From the NCBI GenBank assembly GCA_015277795.1, contig CP063848.1, positions 1,674,001 to 1,738,000 of the forward strand: a stretch of DNA of 64,000 nt, given 5' to 3'. The notes under the pieces were generated by a model. The model saw only the letters and a program-made list of their open reading frames with translations. It had not been told where the DNA came from and did no database searches. The stretch is from Massilia sp. UMI-21. GTDB taxonomy: Bacteria; Pseudomonadota; Gammaproteobacteria; Burkholderiales; Burkholderiaceae_D. Shown here in pieces: positions 37,310 through 46,264 of this stretch (positions within the stretch are counted from its first letter, which is position 1; every line of letters begins with the position of its first letter). Made by a program: the position numbers and the translations under genes.

Positions 37310-38275
37310 ATGAAAAACTGGATCAATCGTTTGTTAAGCAGTGCGGAACCCCAGCCAAGTACGCCCGAGGCTGGTGCGGACGCTGCCGCGGTGGAGGGCG
37401 CGGTCGATACCGCGCTCGATATCCTTTATTACCGCTGGCTGGCAGGGCCGGCGCGCTTCGAGGCGACGCCGGAAACGGAAAGCCTGATCCTGGACCAGGT
37501 ACGCACGCTGGCGCAGAACCCGGCCCTCGCGGCCGAGCTGGTGCCGCGCGTCCCCGAGCTGATCCCCAAGCTGCTGCGCAGCCTGCGCGACGAGAGCGTC
37601 ACCACCGGCGAGCTGGCGCACCAGGTCGCCGAGGACGTGGTGATGGTCGCCGAAGTGCTGCGCGAGGCCAATAGCGCTTACTATCACCCGCTCACCCCGA
37701 TCAAGACCGTGGACGCGGCCATCATGCTGCTGGGCCAGAACGGCTTGCGCATGCTGCTGGCCCGGGTCGCCTTCCGGCCCGTGATCAAGCTGCACGAAAC
37801 CGGCTTCGCGCGCCGCGCCGCGCCGCTGCTCTGGAACCATTCCGAGAAATGCGCGGTGGCGGCCAGCCTGATGGCATCGGCGCTGGCGGCCGACATCTTC
37901 GAGTCCTGCCTGGCCGGGCTGATGCAGGACGTCGGGCTGGTGGTGGCTTTCCGCTTGGCCGACCGCATCTGCCAGAACGGCAAGGTGCCGGCATCCGGCG
38001 CCTTCGGCGTCGAACTGCTGGCCTGCAGCCGGCAGCTGTCGGCGGTGATCGCCAGGCATTGGGATTTTCCGGACAAGGTGGCCGATGCGATCGTCCAGGC
38101 CGGCGCGCCGGGCGGGTCCAGCCTGGCCCGGTCGCTGGCGCAGGGCGATCACATCGCCAAGCTGCGGCTGCTGATCGACGCCGGCTTGCTGACCGAGGAC
38201 GACGCCATGGTGACGCAAGGGCTGAACGGCTACCAGCGGCGTTGCCTGGGCAAGCTGGGCAAGCTGGACGCGTAG
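37310..38275 (+). CDS. HDOD-domain protein
   Basis: A 321-residue protein with an HDOD domain (residues about 60–270), a metal-less relative of the HD phosphohydrolase fold found in signalling proteins. Supporting motifs are LAHQVAEDVVMVAEVLREANSAYY (helix pair near residue 105–128), TVDAAIMLLGQNGLRMLL (near 138) and AGLMQDVGLVVAFRLA (near 203), where the canonical HD dyad is changed. No kinase, GGDEF or EAL domain is attached. The ATG at 37310 follows a GGAAAGAAG box. It is convergent with the FliT-like gene and shares a bidirectional terminator with it. Confidence 0.85.
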   Translation: MKNWINRLLSSAEPQPSTPEAGADAAAVEGAVDTALDILYYRWLAGPARFEATPETESLILDQVRTLAQNPALAAELVPRVPELIPKLLRSLRDESVTTGELAHQVAEDVVMVAEVLREANSAYYHPLTPIKTVDAAIMLLGQNGLRMLLARVAFRPVIKLHETGFARRAAPLLWNHSEKCAVAASLMASALAADIFESCLAGLMQDVGLVVAFRLADRICQNGKVPASGAFGVELLACSRQLSAVIARHWDFPDKVADAIVQAGAPGGSSLARSLAQGDHIAKLRLLIDAGLLTEDDAMVTQGLNGYQRRCLGKLGKLDA

Positions 38276-38297
38276 GGCGGTAGAGCACGCCTACCAA

Positions 38298-38330
38298 AAC
38301 AAAAGGCACCCGCGGGTGCCTTTGTTCTCA
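38298..38330. terminator. Bidirectional intrinsic terminator
   Basis: A perfect 20-bp palindrome (AAGGCACCCG and its complement) has a T-rich flank to the right and an A-rich flank to the left, so it can stop both the HDOD gene and the FliT-like gene. Confidence 0.85.
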
Positions 38331-38344
38331 CATGCTTGCCGAAA

Positions 38345-38626
38345 TCAGTGCGCGCACAGTGCGCGGTCCAGCTGGCCCATCCAGGGCTCGGTGACGTCGC
38401 GAATCGCGCGGTCGTTGGCCATCAGCTGCTTGATCAGGTCGATCTTGCGCTGGCGCTTGGCGCCTTCCAGGGCCGGCACGCCACCGATCGCGGCGCCCGC
38501 GGCCACGCTGGCCTGCACGTTCAGCCGGTCGAAACCGCTCCAGTCGCCGGCCTCGGCGGCGCCCTTCATCTGGCTGCTCAGGCCAGCGAGGTTTTCATAC
38601 ATCGAGAGGACGTCGTTCGAGGTCAT
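38345..38626 (-). CDS. fliT: FliT-like flagellar chaperone
   Basis: A 93-residue helical protein (107 aa if started at 38668). The opening MTSNDVLSMYENLAGLSSQM and the end KIDLIKQLMANDRAIRDVTE match the form of FliT, the export chaperone of the FliD filament cap and a repressor of FlhDC in some bacteria. The middle carries the D-W-x-x-F/L-x-x-L pattern (GDWSGFDRLNV). Met15 of the longer frame is preferred because it matches the family start. No other flagellar gene is nearby, which is unusual, so the call is moderate. Confidence 0.65.
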   Translation of the reverse strand: MTSNDVLSMYENLAGLSSQMKGAAEAGDWSGFDRLNVQASVAAGAAIGGVPALEGAKRQRKIDLIKQLMANDRAIRDVTEPWMGQLDRALCAH

Positions 38627-38952
38627 GTTGGCCACCAAGTCATGCACCCCGGCCGGATTGCCGGGCATCTAGGTCGTTTACGGATGGGATTTCGGAAACT
38701 TTAGGGTTTTTTCGAAATTTCCCCAAATATTTTTGGACAGATACGCATGTTGTCATTCACGCATGTTCCATCCGCCCTGCATGCATCGGAATGCCTGCGC
38801 CATTCCCCGATTTCGGCAGTCTGGCCCCGTTTTTTGCAGTCTGTCGCAATCCGGGCGCAGGGCAGGTCCGGCCTGCCTACAGTGCATGCTGGGTTCCTGC
38901 GCGGCAGAGCGCCGGATCGCACGCACAAGAAAACAGATTCGAGAGAGAGTTT
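38627..38952. other. Intergenic region upstream of the M1 aminopeptidase
   Basis: About 326 bp between divergent genes. It has AT-richer stretches (near 38700–38735) where promoters for both directions may lie, but I could not pick a convincing -35/-10 pair. No open frame here looks coding. Confidence 0.5.
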
Positions 38953-41586
38953 ATGAGAGACATGCCAGTCGCCAGGGCGGCCAGGGCGGTCACCGCCCTC
39001 GCGTTCGCCCTGGGCGCCGCCACGGCGCAGGCCGAGGCGCCGTTTTCGTTCGCGGCCACGCCCGGCAAGCTGCCGAAAGACGTGGTGCCGCTCCAGTACG
39101 CGGCCCATATCGTGCCGGACATCGATGCGAACAGTTTCCGTGGCACCCAGACGGTCGAGATCGAGGTCCTGACGCCGACCTCGACCATCATGCTCAATGC
39201 CGACAACATGCAGATCGATGCCGCCACGCTCAGCGGTAGCGGCCTCGGCAAGCTGGAGCTCGACCCCATCCTCGACAAGGAAGGGCAGACCCTGCGCTTT
39301 GTGCTGGCCCGGCCGCTGGCGCCGGGTAAATACGCGCTGAGCCTGGCCTTCCGCGGGCAGATCAATCGCGAAGGGCGCGGCCTGTTCTACGTGAACTACA
39401 AGGCCGGTGGCCAGGAAAAGAAGCTGATCGCCACCACGATGGCGCCGACCGACGCGCGCCGCATGCTCCCGACCTGGGACGAACCGGCCTTCCGCGCCCG
39501 CTTCAAGCTCAGCGTCGACGTGCCGGGCAACTTCCAGGCCTATTCGACCACCCCGATCGAGAAACGCGAAGAGATCGGCGGCGGCATGCAGCGCATCACT
39601 TTCGGCAACACGCCGAAGATGCCGAGCTACCTGGTGGTGCTGGTGGCGGGCGAGCTGGAACGCCTGTCGGCGAAGCAGGACGGCGTCGATATCGGCGTCG
39701 TGACCACGCAGGGCAAGCTCGGCTCCGCCACCTTCCCGCTGGCCGCCACCCGCGACCTGCTGCGTTACTACAATCATTACTTCGGCATCCGCTACCCGCT
39801 GCCCAAGCTGGACCAGATCGCGATCCCGGGCGGCTTCAACGGCGCCATGGAGAACTGGGGCGCGATCGTCTACAACGAGCCGACCCTGCTGTACGACCCG
39901 AAGAAGAGTCCGGAGAAGGTCAAGAAGTTCACCTTCAACATCAATGCCCACGAAGTGGCGCACCAGTGGTTCGGCAACCTGGTCACCATGGCCTGGTGGG
40001 ACGAGCTGTGGCTCAACGAAGGCTTCGCGTCCTGGATGGCGGCCAAGGCCACCCAGCACTTCCACCCCGAGTGGCGCCCCTACCTCGACGCCATGGCCGA
40101 GCGCGAATACGTGATGAACCTGGACGCGCGCAAGACCACCCACCCGATCCAGACCCGCATCGACACCGAAGAGCAGGCCGCCGCCGCGTTCGACGCGATC
40201 ACCTACCTGAAGGGCCAGGCCTTCCTGCGCATGCTGGAAGCCTACCTGGGCGAAGACGCCTTCCGCAAGGGCATGCGCGCCTACATGGCGAAACACCAGT
40301 ATTCCAACACCACCTCGAGCGACCTGTGGGCGGCGCTGGAAAAGGCATCCGGCAAGCCGGTCGGGAAGCTGGCCTCGGACTGGACCCTGCAGCCGGGCTT
40401 CCCCCTGATCAAGGTGGAGCAGGCCTGCGAGGACGGCAAGCGCAAGCTCACCCTGGCGCAGGAACAATACCGCCTGGACGAGCCGCCCGGCCAGCCGCGC
40501 CTGTGGAACGTGCCGCTGCAGGTCGGCACCGTCAACGGCAAGGCCTGGACCACGCTGCTGTCCGGCCCCGGCGCCACGATCACGCAGGCCAGCTGCGAAG
40601 GCACGCTGGTGGTCGATCCGTACAGCGTCGGCTACTTCCGCGTGCAGTACGACCCGGCCAGTTTCCGCGCGCTGGCCGAGCAGGCGCCGCGCCTGCCGGA
40701 CAGCACGCGCCTGAAGCTGCTCTCCGACACCTGGAGCTTCGCCTCGAACGGCCGCATGCCGCTTGCCGGCTACCTGGACCTGGTGCGCAAGTATGGCGAC
40801 GAGCCGCGCGTGGCGGTCTGGAACGCGATCCTGTCCAACCTGCGCACCCTCGATTCGCTGGCGCGCGGCGAACCGGAGCAGGCCTTGATCCGCCGTTTCC
40901 TGATCGCCTTCGCACGGCCGAAGTTCGACCGCCTCGGCTGGGACGAGAAGCCGGGCGAGACCGCCGAGGACGCCCAGCTGCGCGGCATGCTGGCGACCGC
41001 GCTGGCGCGCGCCGGCGATCCGCAGGCGATCGAAGAGGGCAGGGCCCGGTTTGCGCGCTTCCTGCTCGAGCCGTCCTCGGTGCCGCCGTCGATGATCGAT
41101 TTCGTGACCGGCACCGCCGGGCATTATGCGGACGGGGCCACCTACGAGGCCCTGGCCGCGCGCGCGGCGAATGCCGCGACGGGCGAGGAGCGCAACCGCT
41201 TCGGCCGCGCGCTCGCCGCCGCGCAAGACCCGCAGCTGGCCGCGCGTACCCTGCGCGCGCTGCTCGCGCCCCGGACGCCGCCGGACCTGGTGCCCTACAT
41301 CGTGGGCGGCGTCGCCGGCGAGCACCTCGAGCAGACCTGGAACTTCGCCATCGCCAACCGCGAAGCGCTGCTGGACAACATGGAAGCGCTGGGCCGCAAC
41401 AGCCTGTTCGCCAGCATCGTGGCGTCCTCCAGCAACCCGGCGCATGCCGAGATGATGGAAGCCTACATGCGCCGGAACTTCGGTCCGGATGGCCTTGTCG
41501 AAGCCGAGCGCGTCGGCAACGGCGTGCGCATCCGCGCCGACCAGAAAGCGCGCCTGCTGCCGCAGGTCCGCGCGGCGTTGCAGTAA
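38953..41586 (+). CDS. M1-family zinc aminopeptidase, exported
   Basis: An 877-residue M1 metallopeptidase removing N-terminal residues from peptides. A signal peptide (AVTALAFALGAATAQA) makes it periplasmic. The exopeptidase motif GAMEN is near residue 298 (GGFNGAMENWGAIVYNE) and the zinc motif HExxH-(18)-E reads HEVAHQW ... LWLNEGFASWM near 334–362. A C-terminal ERAP1-like helical domain fills the last third. The ATG at 38953 follows a GAGAGAGAG purine run. The M13 peptidase starts 49 bp downstream, suggesting a joint role in periplasmic peptide turnover. Confidence 0.95.
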   Translation: MRDMPVARAARAVTALAFALGAATAQAEAPFSFAATPGKLPKDVVPLQYAAHIVPDIDANSFRGTQTVEIEVLTPTSTIMLNADNMQIDAATLSGSGLGKLELDPILDKEGQTLRFVLARPLAPGKYALSLAFRGQINREGRGLFYVNYKAGGQEKKLIATTMAPTDARRMLPTWDEPAFRARFKLSVDVPGNFQAYSTTPIEKREEIGGGMQRITFGNTPKMPSYLVVLVAGELERLSAKQDGVDIGVVTTQGKLGSATFPLAATRDLLRYYNHYFGIRYPLPKLDQIAIPGGFNGAMENWGAIVYNEPTLLYDPKKSPEKVKKFTFNINAHEVAHQWFGNLVTMAWWDELWLNEGFASWMAAKATQHFHPEWRPYLDAMAEREYVMNLDARKTTHPIQTRIDTEEQAAAAFDAITYLKGQAFLRMLEAYLGEDAFRKGMRAYMAKHQYSNTTSSDLWAALEKASGKPVGKLASDWTLQPGFPLIKVEQACEDGKRKLTLAQEQYRLDEPPGQPRLWNVPLQVGTVNGKAWTTLLSGPGATITQASCEGTLVVDPYSVGYFRVQYDPASFRALAEQAPRLPDSTRLKLLSDTWSFASNGRMPLAGYLDLVRKYGDEPRVAVWNAILSNLRTLDSLARGEPEQALIRRFLIAFARPKFDRLGWDEKPGETAEDAQLRGMLATALARAGDPQAIEEGRARFARFLLEPSSVPPSMIDFVTGTAGHYADGATYEALAARAANAATGEERNRFGRALAAAQDPQLAARTLRALLAPRTPPDLVPYIVGGVAGEHLEQTWNFAIANREALLDNMEALGRNSLFASIVASSSNPAHAEMMEAYMRRNFGPDGLVEAERVGNGVRIRADQKARLLPQVRAALQ

Positions 41587-41635
41587 CGGGACCACCCGGA
41601 ACCAAGATCACCACCAAGAGAAGAGAAGGGAAGCC

Positions 41636-43711
41636 ATGAAAACCAGCTGGACCTTGAACAAGACCGCCCTCGCCCTGGCGCTGTACGGCGCCGTTGCCGT
41701 CGCGCCGGCCCACGCGGCCGGGCAGGCCGCCGCCGACGCTGCCGCCGAAACTGCCACCAAGCCCGCCGCCAGGCCGGCCGCCGCCACCGTGCTGCCGGGC
41801 GACGACTTCTATGCCTATGCCAACGGCGAGTGGATGAGCAAGACGGACATCCCGGCCGACCGCGGCGCCTGGGGTTCGATGTATGCGCTGGCCGAGGAGA
41901 CCAATGCCCGCATCGTCAAGCTGATCCAGGAAGCGGCCGCGAACAAATCCGCCTCGCCGGAAGCGCGCAAGGTGGCCGACTTCTATACCGCCTACATGAA
42001 CGAAGCGGCGATCGAGGCGGCCGGCCTGGCCGCGCTCAAGCCGCGCCTGGATAAAATCGGGGCGATCAAGGACCGCGCCAGCCTGTCGCGCGTGCTGGGC
42101 GAGTTCCTGCGCGCCGACGTCGACCCGCTCAATGCCACCAATTTCAATACCCCGAACCTGTTCGGCGTGTGGATCAACCAGGGACTGACCGACCCGGCAC
42201 ACAACCTGCCCTACATCCTGCAAGGCGGCCTCGGCCTGCCGGACCGCGCCTACTACCTGGACGACAGTCCGAAGATGGCCGAGCTGCGCACCAAGTACCA
42301 GCAGTACATCGGCGACATGCTCAAGCTGGCCGGCCACGACCATGCCGAGGCGCGCGCCGCGAAGATCTTTGCACTGGAAACCGAACTGGCCGAGAGCCAC
42401 GCCACCCGCGAAGAATCGGCCGACATCCTGAAGGCCAACAATCCCTGGGCCATGAAGGATTTCAAGGCCAAGGCCCCGGGCATGGACTGGAAAGCCTTCA
42501 TGCAGGGCGCGCACCTGGCAGGCCAGGACCGCTTCATCGCCTACCACCCGGGCGCGATCAAGGGCGCTGCCGAGCAGGTTGCCGCCACTGACCTGGCCAC
42601 CTGGAAAGACTACCTGGCCTTCCACAGCCTGAACCAGTTCGCCAGCACGCTGCCCAAGGCCTATGGCGACTTGCGCTTCGCGTTCTACGGCAAGGGCCTG
42701 ACCGGTTCGCCGCAGCAGTCGCCGCGCTGGAAGCGCGCCCTGTCGGCCACCAATACCGCGATGGACGAAGCGGTCGGCAAGATGTATGTCGCCAAGTACT
42801 TCCCGGCCGAGAACAAGGCGGACATCCAGAAGATGGTCGCCAACATCAAGCAGGCCTTCGAGCGCCGTATCGACAAGCTCGACTGGATGGCGCCATCGAC
42901 CCGCGCCCAGGCCAAGGAAAAGGTGCGCACCATGTACGTGGGCATCGGTTATCCGGATACCTGGACATCGTACGCCGGCCTGCAGGTCAAGCCTGGCGAT
43001 GCACTGGGCAATGTGATGCGTGCCCAGGAATTCCATTACGGCCAGCAGCTCGCCAAGCTCGGCCAGAAGCCGAAGAAGACCGACTGGGCCATGCCGCCGC
43101 AGCTGGTCAATGCGGTCAACCTGCCGCTGCAGAACGCGCTGAACTTCCCGGCCGCGATCCTGCAGCCGCCGTTCTACGACCCGAAGGCATCGAGCGCCCA
43201 CAACTATGGCGCACTCGGCTCGGTGATCGGCCACGAGATCAGCCACAGCTTCGACGACATGGGCGCCCAGTTCGACGCCCAGGGCCGCCTGCGCGACTGG
43301 TGGACCAAGGAAGACCTGGCGCACTTCAAGCAGGCCTCGCAGAAGCTGGTGGAACAGTACAACGGCTACAAGCCCTTCGACGACCTGGCGGTGAACGGCC
43401 AGCTGACGCTGAGCGAGAACCTGTCCGACCTGGCCGGCCTGGCCGCGGCCTACGACGCCTTCAAGTCCTCGCCGGGCGGCAAGGCGGTCGGCGCCGAGGC
43501 GGACCGTGCGTTCTTCACCGGCTTCGCGCAGAGCTGGCGCACCAAGATGCGCGAAGCCTCGATGCGCCGTGCCGTGCTCACCGACGGCCACGCGCCGGGC
43601 CAGTACCGCACCTACACCGTGCGCAACCTGGACCCGTGGTACAAGGCCTTCGACGTGCAGCCGGGGCAGCAGCTGTACCTGGCGCCGGAGCAGCGCGTGC
43701 GGGTCTGGTAA
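41636..43711 (+). CDS. M13-family (neprilysin/PepO-like) zinc endopeptidase, exported
   Basis: A 691-residue M13 oligopeptidase. After a signal peptide (ALALALYGAVAVAPAHA), the N-terminal M13 domain opens with GDDFYAYANGEWMSKTDIPA. The C-terminal catalytic domain has the zinc motif GHEISHSFDDMGAQFD (near residue 535) and the third ligand in LSENLSDLAGL (near 598). The protein ends RVRVW, as M13 enzymes usually do. It follows the M1 aminopeptidase by 49 bp and they are likely co-transcribed. The ATG has a GAAGGGAAG box. Confidence 0.95.
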   Translation: MKTSWTLNKTALALALYGAVAVAPAHAAGQAAADAAAETATKPAARPAAATVLPGDDFYAYANGEWMSKTDIPADRGAWGSMYALAEETNARIVKLIQEAAANKSASPEARKVADFYTAYMNEAAIEAAGLAALKPRLDKIGAIKDRASLSRVLGEFLRADVDPLNATNFNTPNLFGVWINQGLTDPAHNLPYILQGGLGLPDRAYYLDDSPKMAELRTKYQQYIGDMLKLAGHDHAEARAAKIFALETELAESHATREESADILKANNPWAMKDFKAKAPGMDWKAFMQGAHLAGQDRFIAYHPGAIKGAAEQVAATDLATWKDYLAFHSLNQFASTLPKAYGDLRFAFYGKGLTGSPQQSPRWKRALSATNTAMDEAVGKMYVAKYFPAENKADIQKMVANIKQAFERRIDKLDWMAPSTRAQAKEKVRTMYVGIGYPDTWTSYAGLQVKPGDALGNVMRAQEFHYGQQLAKLGQKPKKTDWAMPPQLVNAVNLPLQNALNFPAAILQPPFYDPKASSAHNYGALGSVIGHEISHSFDDMGAQFDAQGRLRDWWTKEDLAHFKQASQKLVEQYNGYKPFDDLAVNGQLTLSENLSDLAGLAAAYDAFKSSPGGKAVGAEADRAFFTGFAQSWRTKMREASMRRAVLTDGHAPGQYRTYTVRNLDPWYKAFDVQPGQQLYLAPEQRVRVW

Positions 43712-43778
43712 GCGCCTGGCGCGGGGCAAGCGGGCGGACTGCGCTTGCTTGTCCCGCGCCCTGGCGGATAATGCGGTC

Positions 43779-44396
43779 ATGAACCCAGACGACATCGCGC
43801 GCCGCACCCTGGCGCACTACGAGCACAACGCCGAGGCCTTCTTCGCCGGCACCATCGACCACGACGTCAGCCAGAACATCGACGCCTTGCTCGGCGCCAT
43901 CGACGGCCCGGCGCCCTGGACGATCCTCGACCTCGGCTGCGGCCCGGGCCGCGACCTCAAGACCTTTGCCGAACGCGGCCACACGGCCATCGGCCTGGAC
44001 GGCAGCAGCCGTTTCGCCGACATGGCGCGCCAGTACAGCGGGTGCGACGTCTGGCACCAGGACTTCCTGCACCTCGACCTGCCACCGGCCATGTTCGACG
44101 GCGTGTTCGCCAACGCCTCCCTGTTCCACGTCCCCAGTGCCGAGTTGCCCGGCGTGCTGACCCAACTCTTCGGCACACTGAAGCCGGGTGGCGCCTTGTT
44201 CAGCTCGAACCCGCGCGGCGACAACCGCGAAGGCTGGAACGGCCCGCGCTACGGCAGTTACCACGACTACGCGGCCTGGGAGCGCTACCTGACGGCGGCA
44301 GGTTTTATTCCTCTGCATCATTACTACCGCCCACCCGGCCTGCCGCGCGAGCAGCAAGCCTGGCTGGCCAGCGTCTGGCGCAAGCCCGCTCCCTAG
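43779..44396 (+). CDS. Class I SAM-dependent methyltransferase
   Basis: A 205-residue small methyltransferase. The SAM motif I is ILDLGCGPGRDLKTFAERG (near residue 50), motif II acidic residue follows in AIGLDGSSRFADMA, and LGTLKPGGALF (near 135) is the post-motif III loop. No substrate domain is attached, so the target molecule is unknown. It starts 67 bp after the M13 gene. Confidence 0.85.
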   Translation: MNPDDIARRTLAHYEHNAEAFFAGTIDHDVSQNIDALLGAIDGPAPWTILDLGCGPGRDLKTFAERGHTAIGLDGSSRFADMARQYSGCDVWHQDFLHLDLPPAMFDGVFANASLFHVPSAELPGVLTQLFGTLKPGGALFSSNPRGDNREGWNGPRYGSYHDYAAWERYLTAAGFIPLHHYYRPPGLPREQQAWLASVWRKPAP

Positions 44397-44482
44397 CCGC
44401 CGAACGTGCGCTGGCGCACAGAGTCGAGGCTCCATACGGCCTAAGGTAGGACCTCGCTCCACGAACAGAAGAGGTGACTGAC

Positions 44483-44659
44483 ATGAACGAGGATCAAATC
44501 AAGGGCAAGGCCAAGGACATCGGCGGCAAGGTGCAGGAAAAGGTGGGTGAAGCCACCGGCAGCCGCCAGCAGCAACGCGAAGGCGTATCGAACCAGGCCG
44601 AAGGCAAGGTGCAGGAAAAGGCAGGCGACGTGAAGGACGTCTTCAAAGGCAATAACTGA
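44483..44659 (+). CDS. CsbD-family stress protein (58 aa)
   Basis: A small hydrophilic protein with the CsbD pattern: MNEDQIKGKAKDIGGKVQEK, repeated later as AEGKVQEKAGDVKDVFKG. CsbD-like proteins are induced in general stress and their function is not known. The ATG at 44483 has an AAGAGG box 8 bp upstream; an in-frame GTG at 44474 sits inside that box and is unlikely. A terminator follows 20 bp downstream, so it is a single-gene unit. Confidence 0.88.
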   Translation: MNEDQIKGKAKDIGGKVQEKVGEATGSRQQQREGVSNQAEGKVQEKAGDVKDVFKGNN

Positions 44660-44679
44660 GCCTGCTCTCCACCTGAAAC

Positions 44680-44706
44680 AGCCGCGCATTGCGCGGCTTT
44701 TTTACG
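44680..44706 (+). terminator. Intrinsic terminator of the first csbD gene
   Basis: An 8-bp stem AGCCGCGC/GCGCGGCT with a short loop and a run of seven T. Confidence 0.9.
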
Positions 44707-44726
44707 TCCGGATTGCGTCCGGATGC

Positions 44727-45815
44727 CTAGGCCGGACTGCGCTTGTGCGCCGGCCGGTCGCCCAGCACGTCTTCGATGTACAGCATCTTGACCAGCACCG
44801 ACAGCGCCGCCGCCAGCGGCGTCGCCAGCGCCACCCCGGCAAAGCCGAACAGGGTCCCGAAGATCAGCTGCATCACGACCACCAGCGCCGGCGGCATGTC
44901 CACCGCCCTGGCTTCGATCAGCGGCTGCAACAGGTAGCCCTCGACCAGCTGGATACCGACGAACAACAGCACGGTGTAGAGCGCCAGCTCGGGGCTGATC
45001 GACAGCGCCAGCAGCACCGCCGGCACGCCCGCCATCACCGGGCCGAGATAGGGGATGAAGTCGAGCAGGCCGGCAATGATGCCGAGAATCAGCGGCAGCG
45101 GCACACCCAGCATGCTCAGGCCGACCGAGGTCGCCACGCCGACGATCAGCATCGACGCCGCCTTGCCCAGCAGCCAGCTGGCCAGCGTGTGACCGAGCTC
45201 CTGCTGCACTTCGCGCGCGCGACTGCGCCTGGTCTTGGGAATCAGGCGGATCGCGCCGGTCGTGTAGGTATGCGGACTCGCCGCAAAATAGATGCCTACG
45301 AACAGGATGATGACGACGTTGCCCAGTGCGCCGATCACGCCGCCGAAGAACAGGCCCGCGTTCGGCACCATATTGTCCATTTGCTCCACGATCTGCTCGG
45401 GCGGCGGCAACTCCGCCACGACGCGCCTCATGAGTGGGTGCTGCTCGACCGTCGTCTTCAAGCGCTCGACCGCAGCCGGTATTTCCTTGGCCAGCTTGCT
45501 GGACTGCTCGGAAACCTGCGGTGCCATGGCCCAGCTGCCGATCCCGACGATGGCCAGCAGTGCGACCACGACAATCACCAGCGCGACACGTCGATGCAGG
45601 TGGAAGCGTTGCGCCAGCATGTCACTCAACTTGTAGAGAAGAATGGCGCACAGGATGCAGGCAAAGATCAGCAGCAATGCATCGGCGGCCAGCACGACCG
45701 CGGCGGCGAGGGCGATGAAGAGGATGGCGATCCCGCTGATCATGGTGACCCGCTTGGCAACCCGGCGTTGCGCGGGCGGTGCTTCGGCGGCGTGTTCGTT
45801 CCGGTTTTCGTTCAT
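44727..45815 (-). CDS. AI-2E family permease
   Basis: A 362-residue inner-membrane protein of the AI-2E (YdgG/TqsA/PerM) family, with about eight membrane helices: two N-terminal (AILFIALAAAVVLAADALLLI and around 75), a soluble helical insert (residues about 100–150), then the C-terminal core including GLLDFIPYLGPVMAGVPAVLL, the most conserved family motif, and YLLQPLIEARAVDMPPALVV. Family members are exporters or cation antiporters; the name is historical and does not prove transport of AI-2. It lies between two csbD genes. The ATG at 45815 is preferred over a TTG five codons earlier. Confidence 0.9.
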   Translation of the reverse strand: MNENRNEHAAEAPPAQRRVAKRVTMISGIAILFIALAAAVVLAADALLLIFACILCAILLYKLSDMLAQRFHLHRRVALVIVVVALLAIVGIGSWAMAPQVSEQSSKLAKEIPAAVERLKTTVEQHPLMRRVVAELPPPEQIVEQMDNMVPNAGLFFGGVIGALGNVVIILFVGIYFAASPHTYTTGAIRLIPKTRRSRAREVQQELGHTLASWLLGKAASMLIVGVATSVGLSMLGVPLPLILGIIAGLLDFIPYLGPVMAGVPAVLLALSISPELALYTVLLFVGIQLVEGYLLQPLIEARAVDMPPALVVVMQLIFGTLFGFAGVALATPLAAALSVLVKMLYIEDVLGDRPAHKRSPA

Positions 45816-45992
45816 GCCTGAGCCTTTCAAGGGCGTGGTCGTGTTGACAACACGTTAGCACTGTCAGCGCCTTGAAGTCGCGCAAATTTTGAGAATTGTG
45901 CAATGTGCGGACGCGAACAGAAGCGGAGTCAAGGCCGCCGTATTCTGTACTCGTACATGGCCATCCGGACATGTGAAACCAAGGAGAAGACC

Positions 45993-46196
45993 ATGATCAA
46001 CGAAAATCAAGTCAAGGGCAAACTGAAAGAAGTCGGTGGCAAGATCCAGGAAGAATTCGGTGATGCGATCGACAGCCCAACCCAGGAAGCCAAGGGCCAA
46101 GCGACCAAGGTCGAAGGCCAGGCTCAGAAGAAGGTGGGCGATGCACAGGAAAAAGTGGAAGACAAGCTGGACGACGTCGCGCGCCGCCCACTCTGA
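45993..46196 (+). CDS. CsbD-family stress protein (67 aa)
   Basis: Second CsbD-like protein: MINENQVKGKLKEVGGKIQE, then KVEGQAQKKVGDAQEKVEDK. It has a strong AAGGAGA box and is a single-gene unit closed by a perfect 26-bp stem terminator. It is a paralogue of the 58-aa gene at 44483, 1.3 kb away. Confidence 0.88.
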   Translation: MINENQVKGKLKEVGGKIQEEFGDAIDSPTQEAKGQATKVEGQAQKKVGDAQEKVEDKLDDVARRPL

Positions 46197-46202
46197 TTTG
46201 CT

Positions 46203-46256
46203 GTCCTGCCAAATGAAAACAGCCGCCCTCGGGCGGCTGTTTTCATTTGGCAGGAC
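46203..46256. terminator. 26-bp perfect inverted-repeat terminator (bidirectional)
   Basis: Two 26-base arms (46203–46228 and 46231–46256) are fully complementary with a two-base centre. The inner GC stem CAGCCGCC/GGCGGCTG is flanked by TTTTCATTT on one side and its complement on the other, so it can end both csbD and the convergent S9 peptidase gene. Confidence 0.85.
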
Positions 46257-46264
46257 TGCTGTGC

